Positions 51,898 to 61,461 are shown, numbered from the stretch's first letter. The stretch is 64,000 nucleotides of DNA from Paenibacillus sp. BSR1-1 (GCF_030403775.1 NZ_JAQMWQ010000004.1:310001-374000), one strand, 5' to 3'. Numbers and translations: made by a program. Notes: a model not told the origin generated them from the letters alone.

Positions 51898-52317
51898 ATG
51901 ACTATTGGTTATCGTTTTTCGCATCGTTTAAAGGTTCGTTATTCTGAAATTGACGGACAAAAGATTGTGTTTAATGCCCATTATCTGACTTATATCGATG
52001 TGGCCGTAACGGAATATTTTCAAGAAGGGTTAAAACTGGAATTGGGACAATCAGATTTTGATTTTGTCCTGGCAAAATCCACTTTAGAATATAAAAAATC
52101 CGCCCAATTAAATGACTGGTTAACGATTTGGTGCAAAATGAGTAAAGTCGGCAAAACAAGTATGGCAATGAATTGTATGATTACAAGAGAGGGAGAAGAA
52201 GACCCCATCCTCTTAGCAGAAATTATTTACGTCAGCTATAATGAAGAAACGAAATCCTCTCAGCCTGTTCCTGATTTTGTCCGCGCCCGAATCGAAGCAT
52301 TTGAAAATGGCAGCTAA
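51898..52317 (+). CDS. Acyl-CoA thioesterase (4HBT hotdog family)
   Basis: 139 residues; single hotdog fold. RLKVRYSEIDGQKIVFNAHYLTYIDVAVTEYF is the 4-hydroxybenzoyl-CoA thioesterase/YbgC pattern, where the catalytic Asp of SEIDGQ precedes the HxY helix. AAAGGTGA selects the ATG at 51898 over the GTG at 51889. Probably co-transcribed with the SRPBCC gene. Confidence 0.88.
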   Translation: MTIGYRFSHRLKVRYSEIDGQKIVFNAHYLTYIDVAVTEYFQEGLKLELGQSDFDFVLAKSTLEYKKSAQLNDWLTIWCKMSKVGKTSMAMNCMITREGEEDPILLAEIIYVSYNEETKSSQPVPDFVRARIEAFENGS

Positions 52318-52340
52318 TCTATGAGCTGAATCTCACAACC

Positions 52341-52369
52341 TTTACTTATCACCATTTTGTGGATATAAT
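52341..52369 (+). promoter_or_regulatory. Promoter of antisense RNA
   Basis: TTTACT (52341-52346), 17-nt spacer, perfect TATAAT (52364-52369) reading toward the 3' end of the toxin gene on the opposite strand. Confidence 0.75.
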
Positions 52370-52376
52370 TTAACTA

Positions 52377-52512
52377 GAATTTCATATACTAAAAAAGAGC
52401 CCCGGCTGGCGGGCCGGAAGCTCTTTGTACAGCATGCTGCAAGATGTGCAGCGGCCTAGAGGAGAATAACTCACCCAACTTAAGCCTTGAGCGGGGTGGG
52501 TTATTTCTTTTG
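52377..52512 (+). ncRNA. Predicted antisense antitoxin RNA
   Basis: Transcription from the promoter at 52341-52369 would give an RNA of about 135 nt ending at the hairpin AATAACTCACCC / GGGTGGGTTATT (52466-52505) followed by TCTTTT. It overlaps the toxin mRNA 3' untranslated region and the last codons, as RatA/SR4-type antitoxins do. Ends are inferred from sequence. Confidence 0.65.
52388..52426 (-). terminator. Terminator of toxin mRNA
   Basis: Minus-strand stem AGAGC..CCGGC / GCCGG..CTCT followed by six U, about 75 nt downstream of the toxin stop. Confidence 0.8.
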
Positions 52513-52599
52513 TTGAGAAGAAATAACAACTGCTATAACTGCCACAATTAAACTTCCAAAACCAATCATCAGACTGATTACCTCGTAAACAGTTAGCAT
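52501..52599 (-). CDS. Hol-Tox (holin-like) type I toxin peptide, 32 aa
   Basis: 32 residues: MLTVYEVISLMIGFG, a single hydrophobic helix through IVAVIAVVIS, then SQQKK. This is the putative holin-like toxin family of Firmicutes (TxpA/BsrG-like membrane peptides). GGGGGGTGA precedes the ATG by 6 nt and sits in a partly self-complementary region (CACTCC against GGGGTG), consistent with translational masking. It has its own promoter, terminator and an opposing antisense RNA. Confidence 0.85.
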   Translation of the reverse strand: MLTVYEVISLMIGFGSLIVAVIAVVISSQQKK

Positions 52600-52662
52600 C
52601 AAGCGTCACCCCCCTTCTAAAAAGGAGTGCCGCTGCCACCCGGCTTTTTGCTGTACCTTTTT

Positions 52663-52691
52663 ATTATAATATTCGCTCCTGCAATTGTCTA
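52663..52691 (-). promoter_or_regulatory. Promoter of toxin gene
   Basis: Minus strand TAGACA (52686-52691), 17-nt spacer, TATAAT (52663-52668); the start would be near 52656, giving a leader of about 57 nt. Confidence 0.75.
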
Positions 52692-52695
52692 ACTA

Positions 52696-55600
52696 CTAGA
52701 GGGCCGCCAATCGATTTGGCGCAAGGAAATAGAGGTATACTTCCACTACCTTTTCTCCGGTTAAACCTTCCCAGGCATGCTTATAGAAGTTAAGCTGACT
52801 AGTATAGAAAACCTGCAGCTTTTCATAGTCCTCGAGCTGCTTAGCTCGGTCCGTTTTGTAGTCAATGATCCTCCAGGTCCCATTCTTTTTGTAGATAAGG
52901 TCAATGATTCCATTAACATAATATGGATGAGTCTCATCAGGATCCTGTGTAATAAGTGAATAGAGCTTTTGACTCTTTTCTACTTTAAATGTAAACGGCA
53001 CTTCGGTTAGTATTTCTTCAGCCGCCTGTAATTCGTTCCATAGTAGAGTCGACCTAAAATTATCCAAATAACGTTTTACTTCCTCTTCTCTTGCCACTGG
53101 GAGTTTAAATTTATTTAAAGACATTTTAATATAATGTGACACGTCCATTCCCTGGACTACTTTATCAAAAATATCATGAATGAGTGTTCCCCACTGTTTT
53201 CCGCCTCCAGACTCCCGCTCTATCGTAATTTCTGAATAGTCCTTGTCCTTTGTCGGTGTCCAATGGTCATAGGTTTTTAGCTTGCTTTGCTCGAGCCAAG
53301 CATTTTTGCTGCGCGTTTTTGCTTGGTAATCACTTAGTTTAATCTCAGAGGATACATCACCCCTTTCCAACCTATCTGGGTCAGGAATTTCAAGCTCCTT
53401 CATGTCTCCTATTTCAAAAAGGATGCTCCAAGGATTCTTTTTGTTTCCTCCGTTTGAACTAATGATTAACACCTTCTCTGCCCGAGTTGCCGCTACGTAA
53501 AGAATCCGCAGTTCTTCTTCTGTTAAATACTTTAGTTCCTCAGCCTTATGAAGCTCCCACTCTAGTGGAATCGCCACCTCTTTATTGCCATATCCATTTT
53601 CTATTGAAAAAGTAAAATACCCATTTGATTGTTGGTCTTCCCGTTTAATATGTTGTGATAAAAAAGATTCCGGACTAACTGCCTTAATCGGATGGGCTAA
53701 AAAGACAATCGGCGCCTCCAGTCCCTTTGCCTTATGAACATTCATTAGTCGTACGGCATCCGCCTCTTCCTCCATATTGGCAACGGCCGTTTTTTCAAAT
53801 AGCATATCGGTTAAAGCATCCACAACTTGTTTATAGGTGGTATTTCCTACTGCTTCTTGTTTCCTTAAGGCTTCAATCATTTGCAGCAGACTTTTATACG
53901 TCCGTTTGCTGTGTCCATTTCTTAAGAGTAATGGATAAAATCCGATTTCTTCGATTATTTTTTCGATTGCTGCAGTAGGAGCTAGTTGACGAATAAACCT
54001 TTGACAAAGCTGCAATTTCGCCAAAGCATATTCAAACTTTGCTTTTGTTTCTGGAGTTAAACCAAGTGGTACATTCGCATAAATGGAAAAGCGGCCCTTG
54101 TTCAATCGCCACTGATACAATTCCTCATCGCTAATGCCAAAGAATATCCCCCTTAAAACGGCCACAAGGCTGACTTCGTCGGTTGGGTCCAAGAATGATT
54201 TCAAGAGAATCCACAAATCTTGGAACTCTCTTGTCTCACCAATAATGACTTCACCGCTTATACTGACTGGAATACCAAGGTCTTCCATCATTTTTGCATA
54301 AACAGCGACTCCATCGTTGTACCTGGTCAGCACCATGAAGTCTTTTGCCTTATGCCCCTGAGCCATTAGTTGATAAATAGTAGATGCAATGTTTTCGGCA
54401 TCCTTTAGGATTACTTCTTCCTTCTTCTTGAAATCTGCAGGCACTGAAAGTCTTTTGATTCCAGAAAATCCATTCCCGAAATCTTCGTGATAAGAGATTA
54501 ATGGACGGTAAGCTGCTTGATAATCGGTTTCAAATTCGGGTAAGTGGTTTTCAAAAACTTTATTTAATTCTTTCGTAACCGTATCTATGGTTCGGAAGTT
54601 GGTGGTCAGCTGGAGCACTTCCCCGTCATGCTCCTCTATAAGCTGTTTAACGCGATTGTAAGTATCAATATCTGCCCGGCGGAATCGGTAAATGGCCTGT
54701 TTAGGGTCGCCGACAACAAATAAGGAGCCTGGTTTGGGCCTGCAGTTAGTCCAGGTTGTTTCATAGATATTATCACCTGTCAAAAAGAACATAATTTCTG
54801 CTTGAATCGGGTCGGTGTCCTGATATTCATCGACCAGCAGAAATTGATATTTTTCCTGGAAATAACCACGAACTTCAGGATTTACCTTTAGAAGTTTTGA
54901 AGTATGCATCATTAAATCCTGAAAGTTTAACAAAGACCTCTGCTTTTTAAGCGTCTCATAAGTATGGAAGGCTTCCTTTATAAAACTTACAATCTTAGGA
55001 TGACAGTATTCCTTCCAAGCTTTTAGAAGCGGCTTGATTTTACTTTCGAATTCTGCACCAATTTTGTCAAAATAAAAATTTGCATCTTCTTTTGAATGCC
55101 AGCGGTTGTAGGTCGGTTTTAAGTTTTTATCAAATAGGTTGAAAATGCTGATGATATCCCTCTCTTTTGGATTATCGAAAAACCGACTTTTTTGCAAAGC
55201 CGTAACTATGGACTTTTGCAGGGCATCGTACCCCTTATCAGGCTCCTTGTCAGGAACGCATTTTTTTGCCTCTTTAATAAGGGTAATAAAAGTCTGGTAT
55301 TCCGAGTGTAACTCAGGTTTTTGAACAAAATCTGTTATCCATTCCACTTCAGAATAATCCTTTAAACGCTTTAACCATGGAAGAAGCTGGTCCACAGTCA
55401 TTCCGATTTCATCTATTTGCTCAAAATGGCGTGGGGACTCATTCATCAGGGTTTGTAAATAGAGCTGCCAGGCTTCTTCTAATACGTCCAAATCATCCGC
55501 TTCCTCCAGCTCTTTAAAGGTCAAATCAAGCTGGGCTTCAATTGGACGCTCACGAAGGAGTTTTGCACAAAAGGCATGGACTGTCCCTAAAAAGCAGCGT

Positions 55601-55896
55601 TCCAAATTTTGCAAGGCTTCACTTAAGCGGAATACGGCATCAAGGTCGGTTTCCTTCTTCCATACTTCCTCTAACTTTGCTTGAAAACGGACCTTTAACT
55701 CGTCTGCTGCCTTTCGAGTAAAAGTAATCGCGACAATTTCCTGAATTTCGGCCGTACCTGTATAGATCAGGTTAACCATACGGTCTACCAAACTGGTTGT
55801 TTTTCCAGAACCGGCACCGGCCTCAACAAGAAAATTCGTTCCAAGTTCAAACTTAATTTTATCGCGTGCTTCTTGGTCAGGAATCCTTTTAGTCAT
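52696..55896 (-). CDS. AddA-like UvrD-type helicase with PD-(D/E)XK nuclease domain
   Basis: 1066 residues. SF1 helicase: Walker A EAGAGSGKTT with Lys32, AITFTRKAADELK (Ia), GTVHAFCAKLLRE, Walker B DEYQD (356-360), GDPKQAIYRFRRAD (III), NFRTID (IV), VRLMNVHKAKGLEAPIV (V) and YVAATRAEKVLI (VI). The C-terminal nuclease has GTLIHDIF, Asp999, Asp1012 and Lys1014 in GIID...IIDYKT. The architecture is AddA, but shorter than typical AddA (about 1230). It overlaps the upstream partner by 8 bp. Probably a second helicase-nuclease pair acting on DNA ends. Confidence 0.9.
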   Translation of the reverse strand: MTKRIPDQEARDKIKFELGTNFLVEAGAGSGKTTSLVDRMVNLIYTGTAEIQEIVAITFTRKAADELKVRFQAKLEEVWKKETDLDAVFRLSEALQNLERCFLGTVHAFCAKLLRERPIEAQLDLTFKELEEADDLDVLEEAWQLYLQTLMNESPRHFEQIDEIGMTVDQLLPWLKRLKDYSEVEWITDFVQKPELHSEYQTFITLIKEAKKCVPDKEPDKGYDALQKSIVTALQKSRFFDNPKERDIISIFNLFDKNLKPTYNRWHSKEDANFYFDKIGAEFESKIKPLLKAWKEYCHPKIVSFIKEAFHTYETLKKQRSLLNFQDLMMHTSKLLKVNPEVRGYFQEKYQFLLVDEYQDTDPIQAEIMFFLTGDNIYETTWTNCRPKPGSLFVVGDPKQAIYRFRRADIDTYNRVKQLIEEHDGEVLQLTTNFRTIDTVTKELNKVFENHLPEFETDYQAAYRPLISYHEDFGNGFSGIKRLSVPADFKKKEEVILKDAENIASTIYQLMAQGHKAKDFMVLTRYNDGVAVYAKMMEDLGIPVSISGEVIIGETREFQDLWILLKSFLDPTDEVSLVAVLRGIFFGISDEELYQWRLNKGRFSIYANVPLGLTPETKAKFEYALAKLQLCQRFIRQLAPTAAIEKIIEEIGFYPLLLRNGHSKRTYKSLLQMIEALRKQEAVGNTTYKQVVDALTDMLFEKTAVANMEEEADAVRLMNVHKAKGLEAPIVFLAHPIKAVSPESFLSQHIKREDQQSNGYFTFSIENGYGNKEVAIPLEWELHKAEELKYLTEEELRILYVAATRAEKVLIISSNGGNKKNPWSILFEIGDMKELEIPDPDRLERGDVSSEIKLSDYQAKTRSKNAWLEQSKLKTYDHWTPTKDKDYSEITIERESGGGKQWGTLIHDIFDKVVQGMDVSHYIKMSLNKFKLPVAREEEVKRYLDNFRSTLLWNELQAAEEILTEVPFTFKVEKSQKLYSLITQDPDETHPYYVNGIIDLIYKKNGTWRIIDYKTDRAKQLEDYEKLQVFYTSQLNFYKHAWEGLTGEKVVEVYLYFLAPNRLAAL

Positions 55897-58800
55897 AAGC
55901 TCTAACCCCCTTTAATTTTTGATTGGACTGCTTTAATTCCAGGGTTTCTTTTGGATAAAAATGGCGCCGGCACACAAGCTTGTACTCACAGAACTTACAA
56001 TCATTTTCGTCATCGGTCATTTCAAAATAACCATGTTTGATTACATCAATTAATTTTTCTAAAATGTCTAAACCCTTTGTTCTGAGGGTAATGTCCTGCT
56101 TTCGGGAAAACCGCTCCGCCATACCCTTCACGGTCGGAAAATAATAGGCGCTTTCTTCAACTGCACCTTCACCAAGATTTAAATGCTGTTCAATGGCTAA
56201 GGCATAAATCAAATGCTGCAGCTGCCGTCCGCCCTTGAATGCGCCATTTTTCACATAACCATAGGTGCTTCCTGTTTTATAGTCAATGATATGGTATTTA
56301 CCATCCTTCGATTTATCAACGCGGTCGATGATTCCGGAGATTTTAAGCTCGCCTGAAGGAAGAGTGACAATTGCTGGTTCCTGATCGCCAATCCCAAATG
56401 AATATTCAAAATGAAGCGGATCGTAATTTTCACCATACTGCTCCTCTTCTTTTAAAAAGATTTCACAGCATGCTAAAATATCCTTTACTTCACGTCGGTA
56501 GACTCTTTCATTGGGAGGAGGCAGAAACTCTTTTTGCTGCTTAATCAAGTTTGCTGCAATATCCTGAATCAATTTCAAATGTTTAGCAACTGAAGGTTTT
56601 ATGTTGTCCTTCGTCAATGTTTTATAAAAAGTTTCAAAAATACTGTGCAGCAAGCTTCCGCGGGTTGCGGCATCGAGCCATTTATTGGCGTCATATGAAA
56701 CATCCTCAACAGGTCTTACCTTTAATACGTCTTTTAAGAAGTAGGAATATGGACATTTCGCCAGTGTTTCCAGCTTTCCTGCACTCATGGTTTTTTCTTG
56801 ATTTTGAAGCGGGTCAAATTGTGCTGCATCGATTTTTACAAGCCCGTCGTATTCTGAATAGCCACTTGAATGACGAGCTTTTTCGGCATTTAAACCATTT
56901 ATGACATTAGGAAAGTGCTGCAAAACCCCATCGGTCATATGACCTGTTACATCTTCCGTTAATTTTCTATTCCAATAATCTTTATCTTCAAAAATATCAT
57001 CAGCAATGATGGAGGAAGGCAGTTTTTTTAGCTCTTTGAATTCGGCCTCTTTATTGCCGGTCATCAAGCGATAGCATTGCAGCACAACAAAAGCTGGATT
57101 GATGGCCCGATTATCGTTGATAACAAAATTGCAATAGCTGACCGTTACTCGCCCTGCCGATTGAGCTAAAACCTGAAGCAGTGTATATAAACTTTCTTGC
57201 CCTTTTTCACGAAGCAACCGTATATTGTTTCCAAGCCTTATTCTTTCTGTATCTAAAAGCATTGGGTCCTCGCTTGAATTTCCAGGAAACTTCTTATTAT
57301 CCAAACCAACTACAAAAACATTTGACCGGCTGCAATAAATTCCATCCGGATAGGAAGATGCATGTAGATGGCCCGGTTTTGGACGAGATTGATTAACCCG
57401 TATAGATAGCAGGAGATCTCTTACCTTCTCAATAACTTCATACGTAGACAAGCTTTCATCCGCAAAAGGGAGGATCCTTTCAATCGCCTCTAATAGCGCA
57501 GATTTTGATAATTCATCCAGGGCCGATCCCGTATTACCATTATTTTCAAGAATAAACTTAATCCCTGTTAAGCATTTTTTATAGTTTATGATCGATTCAA
57601 GCGGAGGAAGGTTTTTAAAAATGGTTTTGAAACTGCTCCATATCCAATAATGTTCTTTAATATAGTTTTCCAGTGAAGTATTTTTTGTATCTTTGAGAAA
57701 TTCTTCACTCAATCGATTGATTTCATTTCCAAATTGCTTATCATAACGTTCAGGTGACCATCCTATTTGAAGTCCCCTAAGGATCTTTGCTATTTTCGCT
57801 TTGGAAACAACCATATTATTCAGATCAAAAAATCCTGAATTTATAAATGGGACATTCTTTCCCAGATCAATTAAACCTTCATTCAACATATCCAGAAAGA
57901 CTTGTACACTATAATTTGACTGAATCCACTCCAAAAGCACTAAAGTCAGCCGGCCTGGACGACTAAAAGTAATAGGAAGACCCTCTCCAAAAGTAATTGG
58001 TAGTTCCATCTTTTGTGAAAGTTGATAAAGCATAGTAATGTAGGCATCGCCGCTTGTATAATAAATGACACTTTCATCTAATGGTTCATCTGTCAGTTTT
58101 ATTTTTTCTAAAACTTGTTTTATTTCCAGCTCTTCTGTTTTTGCCGTAAACAGATGCAAATCCGCTTTCCCGCTAGCATCATCCTGTTGGTAAAGATAGC
58201 TGAGAGGAGTTGGGTCAGCCCAGCGAATGGAACTAAGACTTGTCCCTTCAGGGATATTGATACCAAATACAGGGGCGAGCGGAAGTTTATAATGCATTTC
58301 AGGTAATATTTTACTTAAGAGTATTTCTTCCAGGTACGAAAGCCTAAGATTCGACTGTAAAATAAATACCACTTGATTATTTATTTTTACATATTTGCTT
58401 GCCATTTTTAAAAGAGCAGCTCTGTCGATAAGTTCCAGACTGTTTATCCTTTCTTCATATGCTGCAAGAATTTTGTCCATATCCTCCGCTTTGACAGGAG
58501 TGATAAAGGCATCCTTCTCTACCGTATCTTTTGTATAACCTGAAAGACGAAGGAGTTGTATGGTGTTGTAAATGCAATGGCTAAAAGAAGGAGTAATTTC
58601 CATTCCTTCAAAGTATCGAAGTTTCCCTTGTTCCTTTAACTCATGCAGCATGGTGTATGTTAATTGAACCCCAATGGAATGGTCCAAAAGCTTGATCTCC
58701 TCGTCAGAATTCAATTCGACTAGATTATGCGCAAGGTCGTTCACCGTTTTATACTTTAGATTAATGGCCTGATGGTCTTTTTTTACGAACGCTTCATTGA

Positions 58801-58897
58801 TTTGCTCTCCAATTGAGTGAGAATCGACAATGACGATTTTTTCATTAAAAATATATTTGCTACAAATTTGGTTTAATTCGTTTACTAGAGTTATCAA
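55889..58897 (-). CDS. AddB-like PD-(D/E)XK nuclease, Fe-S type
   Basis: 1002 residues. The N-terminal half resembles an inactivated helicase without a Walker A lysine motif. The C-terminal nuclease contains LLHSIFETF, GIIDRVD with Asp858 and IIDYKT with Asp872/Lys874, framed by four Cys: Cys715 (AKCPYSYFL) and Cys967, Cys970, Cys976 (CKFCEYKLVC), the AddB/Cas4-type iron-sulfur staple. TTG start with GGTGGTGA upstream. First gene of the pair; divergent from an acidic protein gene. Confidence 0.88.
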   Translation of the reverse strand: MITLVNELNQICSKYIFNEKIVIVDSHSIGEQINEAFVKKDHQAINLKYKTVNDLAHNLVELNSDEEIKLLDHSIGVQLTYTMLHELKEQGKLRYFEGMEITPSFSHCIYNTIQLLRLSGYTKDTVEKDAFITPVKAEDMDKILAAYEERINSLELIDRAALLKMASKYVKINNQVVFILQSNLRLSYLEEILLSKILPEMHYKLPLAPVFGINIPEGTSLSSIRWADPTPLSYLYQQDDASGKADLHLFTAKTEELEIKQVLEKIKLTDEPLDESVIYYTSGDAYITMLYQLSQKMELPITFGEGLPITFSRPGRLTLVLLEWIQSNYSVQVFLDMLNEGLIDLGKNVPFINSGFFDLNNMVVSKAKIAKILRGLQIGWSPERYDKQFGNEINRLSEEFLKDTKNTSLENYIKEHYWIWSSFKTIFKNLPPLESIINYKKCLTGIKFILENNGNTGSALDELSKSALLEAIERILPFADESLSTYEVIEKVRDLLLSIRVNQSRPKPGHLHASSYPDGIYCSRSNVFVVGLDNKKFPGNSSEDPMLLDTERIRLGNNIRLLREKGQESLYTLLQVLAQSAGRVTVSYCNFVINDNRAINPAFVVLQCYRLMTGNKEAEFKELKKLPSSIIADDIFEDKDYWNRKLTEDVTGHMTDGVLQHFPNVINGLNAEKARHSSGYSEYDGLVKIDAAQFDPLQNQEKTMSAGKLETLAKCPYSYFLKDVLKVRPVEDVSYDANKWLDAATRGSLLHSIFETFYKTLTKDNIKPSVAKHLKLIQDIAANLIKQQKEFLPPPNERVYRREVKDILACCEIFLKEEEQYGENYDPLHFEYSFGIGDQEPAIVTLPSGELKISGIIDRVDKSKDGKYHIIDYKTGSTYGYVKNGAFKGGRQLQHLIYALAIEQHLNLGEGAVEESAYYFPTVKGMAERFSRKQDITLRTKGLDILEKLIDVIKHGYFEMTDDENDCKFCEYKLVCRRHFYPKETLELKQSNQKLKGVRAYD

Positions 58898-58984
58898 GCG
58901 ATCACCACCATATTTTATCTATTAATTTATTATCCCACATTTTTTTCCAATAGCATTACCAAAAATGGGAAAGGCTTTGGAAAA

Positions 58985-59027
58985 ATATATTGAGGGCTGA
59001 TTTTTTCAGCCATTTATCTCAACATAT
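58985..59027. other. Long hairpin between divergent genes
   Basis: ATATATTGAG..GGCTGA / TCAGCC..CTCAACATAT forms a two-part stem with a T-rich loop and no U-tail, about 90 bp from the addB-like start and 57 bp from the acidic gene start. Possibly a cis-regulatory structure. Confidence 0.45.
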
Positions 59028-59083
59028 ATTTTAACTTATTGGAAATAATAACCTCGATGAACTTTGAGAGGATGCGATGACGG

Positions 59084-59809
59084 ATGTCGTTAGAATGGTT
59101 TGACAGAGTTTGCGGGGAATTGCAGGACCATCTAGAGTCTATTTGTGAAGAATATGATCAAGTCGGCCAAATGGCAATTGAAAGAGCCGCCAAACATCCG
59201 AGGATAGAATTTTTCGTCGAGACAGCGGATACCGAAACTGATGAACTTGATCGTGAATATTTTTGCTCTCTTTTCTTTGATCCGCAAAACGAAGAGTTTT
59301 ATATTGATTCCTTTGATGTTGACAGCGGTCACACAGCAAAAATCATCCTTTCTGATATCGAGGAGATTATCGAGGAAGTTCACGAAAGTCTTCATGATTA
59401 CATGAATGGTGAGGATCATTATACGGATGATGGGGTTTTTCTTCAGACAGATGAGGTCTTTGATAATGAAGAAGATTGTGAAACCGTTGATGATGACGAC
59501 GAGTATTACCAGGCTGAACAAGTGAACAGCGATGACATTTTTGAGGAAATTGATGTCGATTGGTCCACACCAGAGGTTACGGCTTTCAAGCACGAGGATG
59601 AAGTCGAAATTACCTATCAATTTGGGGTCGTTCAAGCAACTGGGGACGGTGTCATCAAGCGGGTGAACCGGATTTGGACAACTGAGGATGAGTTAATCAA
59701 AGATGAATCTCATTTTATTTTTAGCAGAGAAGAAGCAAGTACGATTATTGCAATGATTGCAAGTCATATGGATCAATTAAGTGAATTTAATTTTGATGAT
59801 TATCAATAA
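59084..59809 (+). CDS. Highly acidic hypothetical protein (241 aa)
   Basis: Unrecognised soluble protein. Asp and Glu dominate, with dense runs in the middle (for example FDNEEDCETVDDDDEYYQ, 124-141) and an ordered start and end (MSLEWFDRVCGELQDHLES; SREEASTIIAMIASHMDQ). No Cys motif, signal or membrane segment. GAGAGGA lies about 10 nt before the ATG. It is divergent from the AddAB-like pair. Such charge could mean DNA mimicry or simply a halo-tolerant-looking cytosolic protein; neither is shown. Confidence 0.75.
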   Translation: MSLEWFDRVCGELQDHLESICEEYDQVGQMAIERAAKHPRIEFFVETADTETDELDREYFCSLFFDPQNEEFYIDSFDVDSGHTAKIILSDIEEIIEEVHESLHDYMNGEDHYTDDGVFLQTDEVFDNEEDCETVDDDDEYYQAEQVNSDDIFEEIDVDWSTPEVTAFKHEDEVEITYQFGVVQATGDGVIKRVNRIWTTEDELIKDESHFIFSREEASTIIAMIASHMDQLSEFNFDDYQ

Positions 59810-59812
59810 AAG

Positions 59813-59848
59813 GAGGGAGCATGCCATTTATCTGCATGCTCCCTCTTA
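59813..59848. terminator. Bidirectional terminator
   Basis: GAGGGAGCATGC / GCATGCTCCCTC perfect 12-bp stem between convergent genes. Confidence 0.9.
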
Positions 59849-59860
59849 TTATTCACTCCA

Positions 59861-61324
59861 TTATTGTCTGGCTAATATAGAGACAATCTTATCCTCAATT
59901 TTCTTGCCCTTCGACTCATCTAAAAGGTTGTTTAATAAGATCGAAAAAATCAATGTTTTTCCACTTTTGGTGTGTACATACCCTGACAATGAGCTTACGG
60001 TTGAAATTGTACCAGTTTTGGCTCTTACTCTTCCTTGAGTGTCCGGATTTTTCATCCTATTTCTCAGTGAGCCGCCTACCATTTTGTCATGGATACCTGA
60101 TAATGGCAGTGCATTAAGATAGGAGGAATACCATTTTTTCTTTTGTACATTCCATAACAGCAGTGATAATTGATTGGATGATATCAAATCCACATGGGAA
60201 ATCCCAGAACCATCTCGTATTACCATTGTGCTCGGGTTAACACCTAAGTTTGTCATCTCTGTCTTTAGTACGGCCAATCCCTTCTCCCAGCTTCCCTCCC
60301 CTTTCACTACCTTCCCCATTTCCTTAACCAATCCTTCAGCATGAACATTGTTGCTCAATTTTAGAAAAGGAACTAATAGCTTTGAAAGTGGCATGGAATG
60401 ATGAATGTATAATTTTCTTGCGTTTTCAGGAACCCTGCCAGTTTTTATTTTTCCGGTCAATGTAATTCCATGGTTTGCAAGAGACTGTTGAAAAAGTGTA
60501 ACCGCGTAACGAGTAGGGTTCCACACACCAACCCATTCTTTTTCAACTTTCGCCTTCATTGGAATCGTTCCTTCAATCGTAATGGTATTTGTCGCATGCT
60601 CCCGCTCGACGGTAAGTTTCTTTCTGCCATCCTCTTGCACCGTAATTGCCTTGTTTACTATTTTCACATAATCCGTTCTCGGGGTGATTTTCACTATGGG
60701 TTTGTCCCATCTATGGATTCCGGGCTGAATTTCCACTTTAATAGATCCTGTATCATAGTCCGTTGTTGGTGAGGCAGTTAAAGCTGATACTTGTGCGCCG
60801 TAATAGGCGGTTTCGTCACTCCAGGGCAGATCGAGTGAATAACGAACATCATCGTACCAAGAATCATCGCCCATTAAATCCCCCTTTATTTTTTTAATTC
60901 CTAGCTTTTGAATCTCTTCCGCCATCTTATCGAAATCTGTTTTTAAAAGTGTCGGATCACCTTTTCCTTTTAAAAAAAGATTTCCTTTAAGTGTTTGCTT
61001 TTTCACTTGACCTTCAGCATATATTTCCGTCGAAAAAGTATGGGTTTCACCCAAAACGCTGAGTGCAGCTGCAGCTGTTAATAGCTTCATATTGGAGGCC
61101 GGCCGCAGCCTTAGATCGCCTTGATTCTGATAAATTATATTCCCATCTGCAGCAGAGCGAATGCTGATTCCAGCCATCGCCCCTTGTAATGCAGATTCAC
61201 TTGATAGTACCTGATTAAGTTGGTTTCTCAAAGAAGAAGTGTTTTCATTTGCAAAAACAGTCTGATTATCAGCAACAGATACGGATATCACCATACATAA
61301 AATTACCAAGCCTTTTTTAAGCAA
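59861..61324 (-). CDS. D-Ala-D-Ala carboxypeptidase/endopeptidase (S13, PBP4-type)
   Basis: 487-residue secreted penicillin-binding protein that trims peptidoglycan cross-links. Signal peptide about 1-26 (ends VFANE). Active-site motifs: S77-N-M-K80 (RPASNMKLLTAAAAL), SNN in KLSNNVHAEG, and KTG in RAKTGTIS. The large insertion between motifs one and two is typical of S13/DacC. The TTG at 61324 has only a weak ribosome binding site, so the exact start is uncertain. Single gene. Confidence 0.92.
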   Translation of the reverse strand: MLKKGLVILCMVISVSVADNQTVFANENTSSLRNQLNQVLSSESALQGAMAGISIRSAADGNIIYQNQGDLRLRPASNMKLLTAAAALSVLGETHTFSTEIYAEGQVKKQTLKGNLFLKGKGDPTLLKTDFDKMAEEIQKLGIKKIKGDLMGDDSWYDDVRYSLDLPWSDETAYYGAQVSALTASPTTDYDTGSIKVEIQPGIHRWDKPIVKITPRTDYVKIVNKAITVQEDGRKKLTVEREHATNTITIEGTIPMKAKVEKEWVGVWNPTRYAVTLFQQSLANHGITLTGKIKTGRVPENARKLYIHHSMPLSKLLVPFLKLSNNVHAEGLVKEMGKVVKGEGSWEKGLAVLKTEMTNLGVNPSTMVIRDGSGISHVDLISSNQLSLLLWNVQKKKWYSSYLNALPLSGIHDKMVGGSLRNRMKNPDTQGRVRAKTGTISTVSSLSGYVHTKSGKTLIFSILLNNLLDESKGKKIEDKIVSILARQ

Positions 61325-61461
61325 ACTTTTTCCAGCCTTTCCCTTTTTCTTTAAGTTTGTCCAAAATGTCCCAAAAGATTAAAAATTGATTAATAAGTGG
61401 ATAATTTAGTGTTTTTCTCCTATATTTAGTAAGAAAGATATTTTTTGTGAGGTGACTTATC

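Noticed and set aside
52382..52639. 85-codon minus ORF over the toxin locus
   Set aside because: Wrong frame relative to the 32-residue Hol-Tox peptide, which has the proper ribosome binding site and terminator.
59132..59635. 167-codon antisense ORF in the acidic protein gene
   Set aside because: GAT/GAA-rich coding DNA gives long antisense frames; no start signals.
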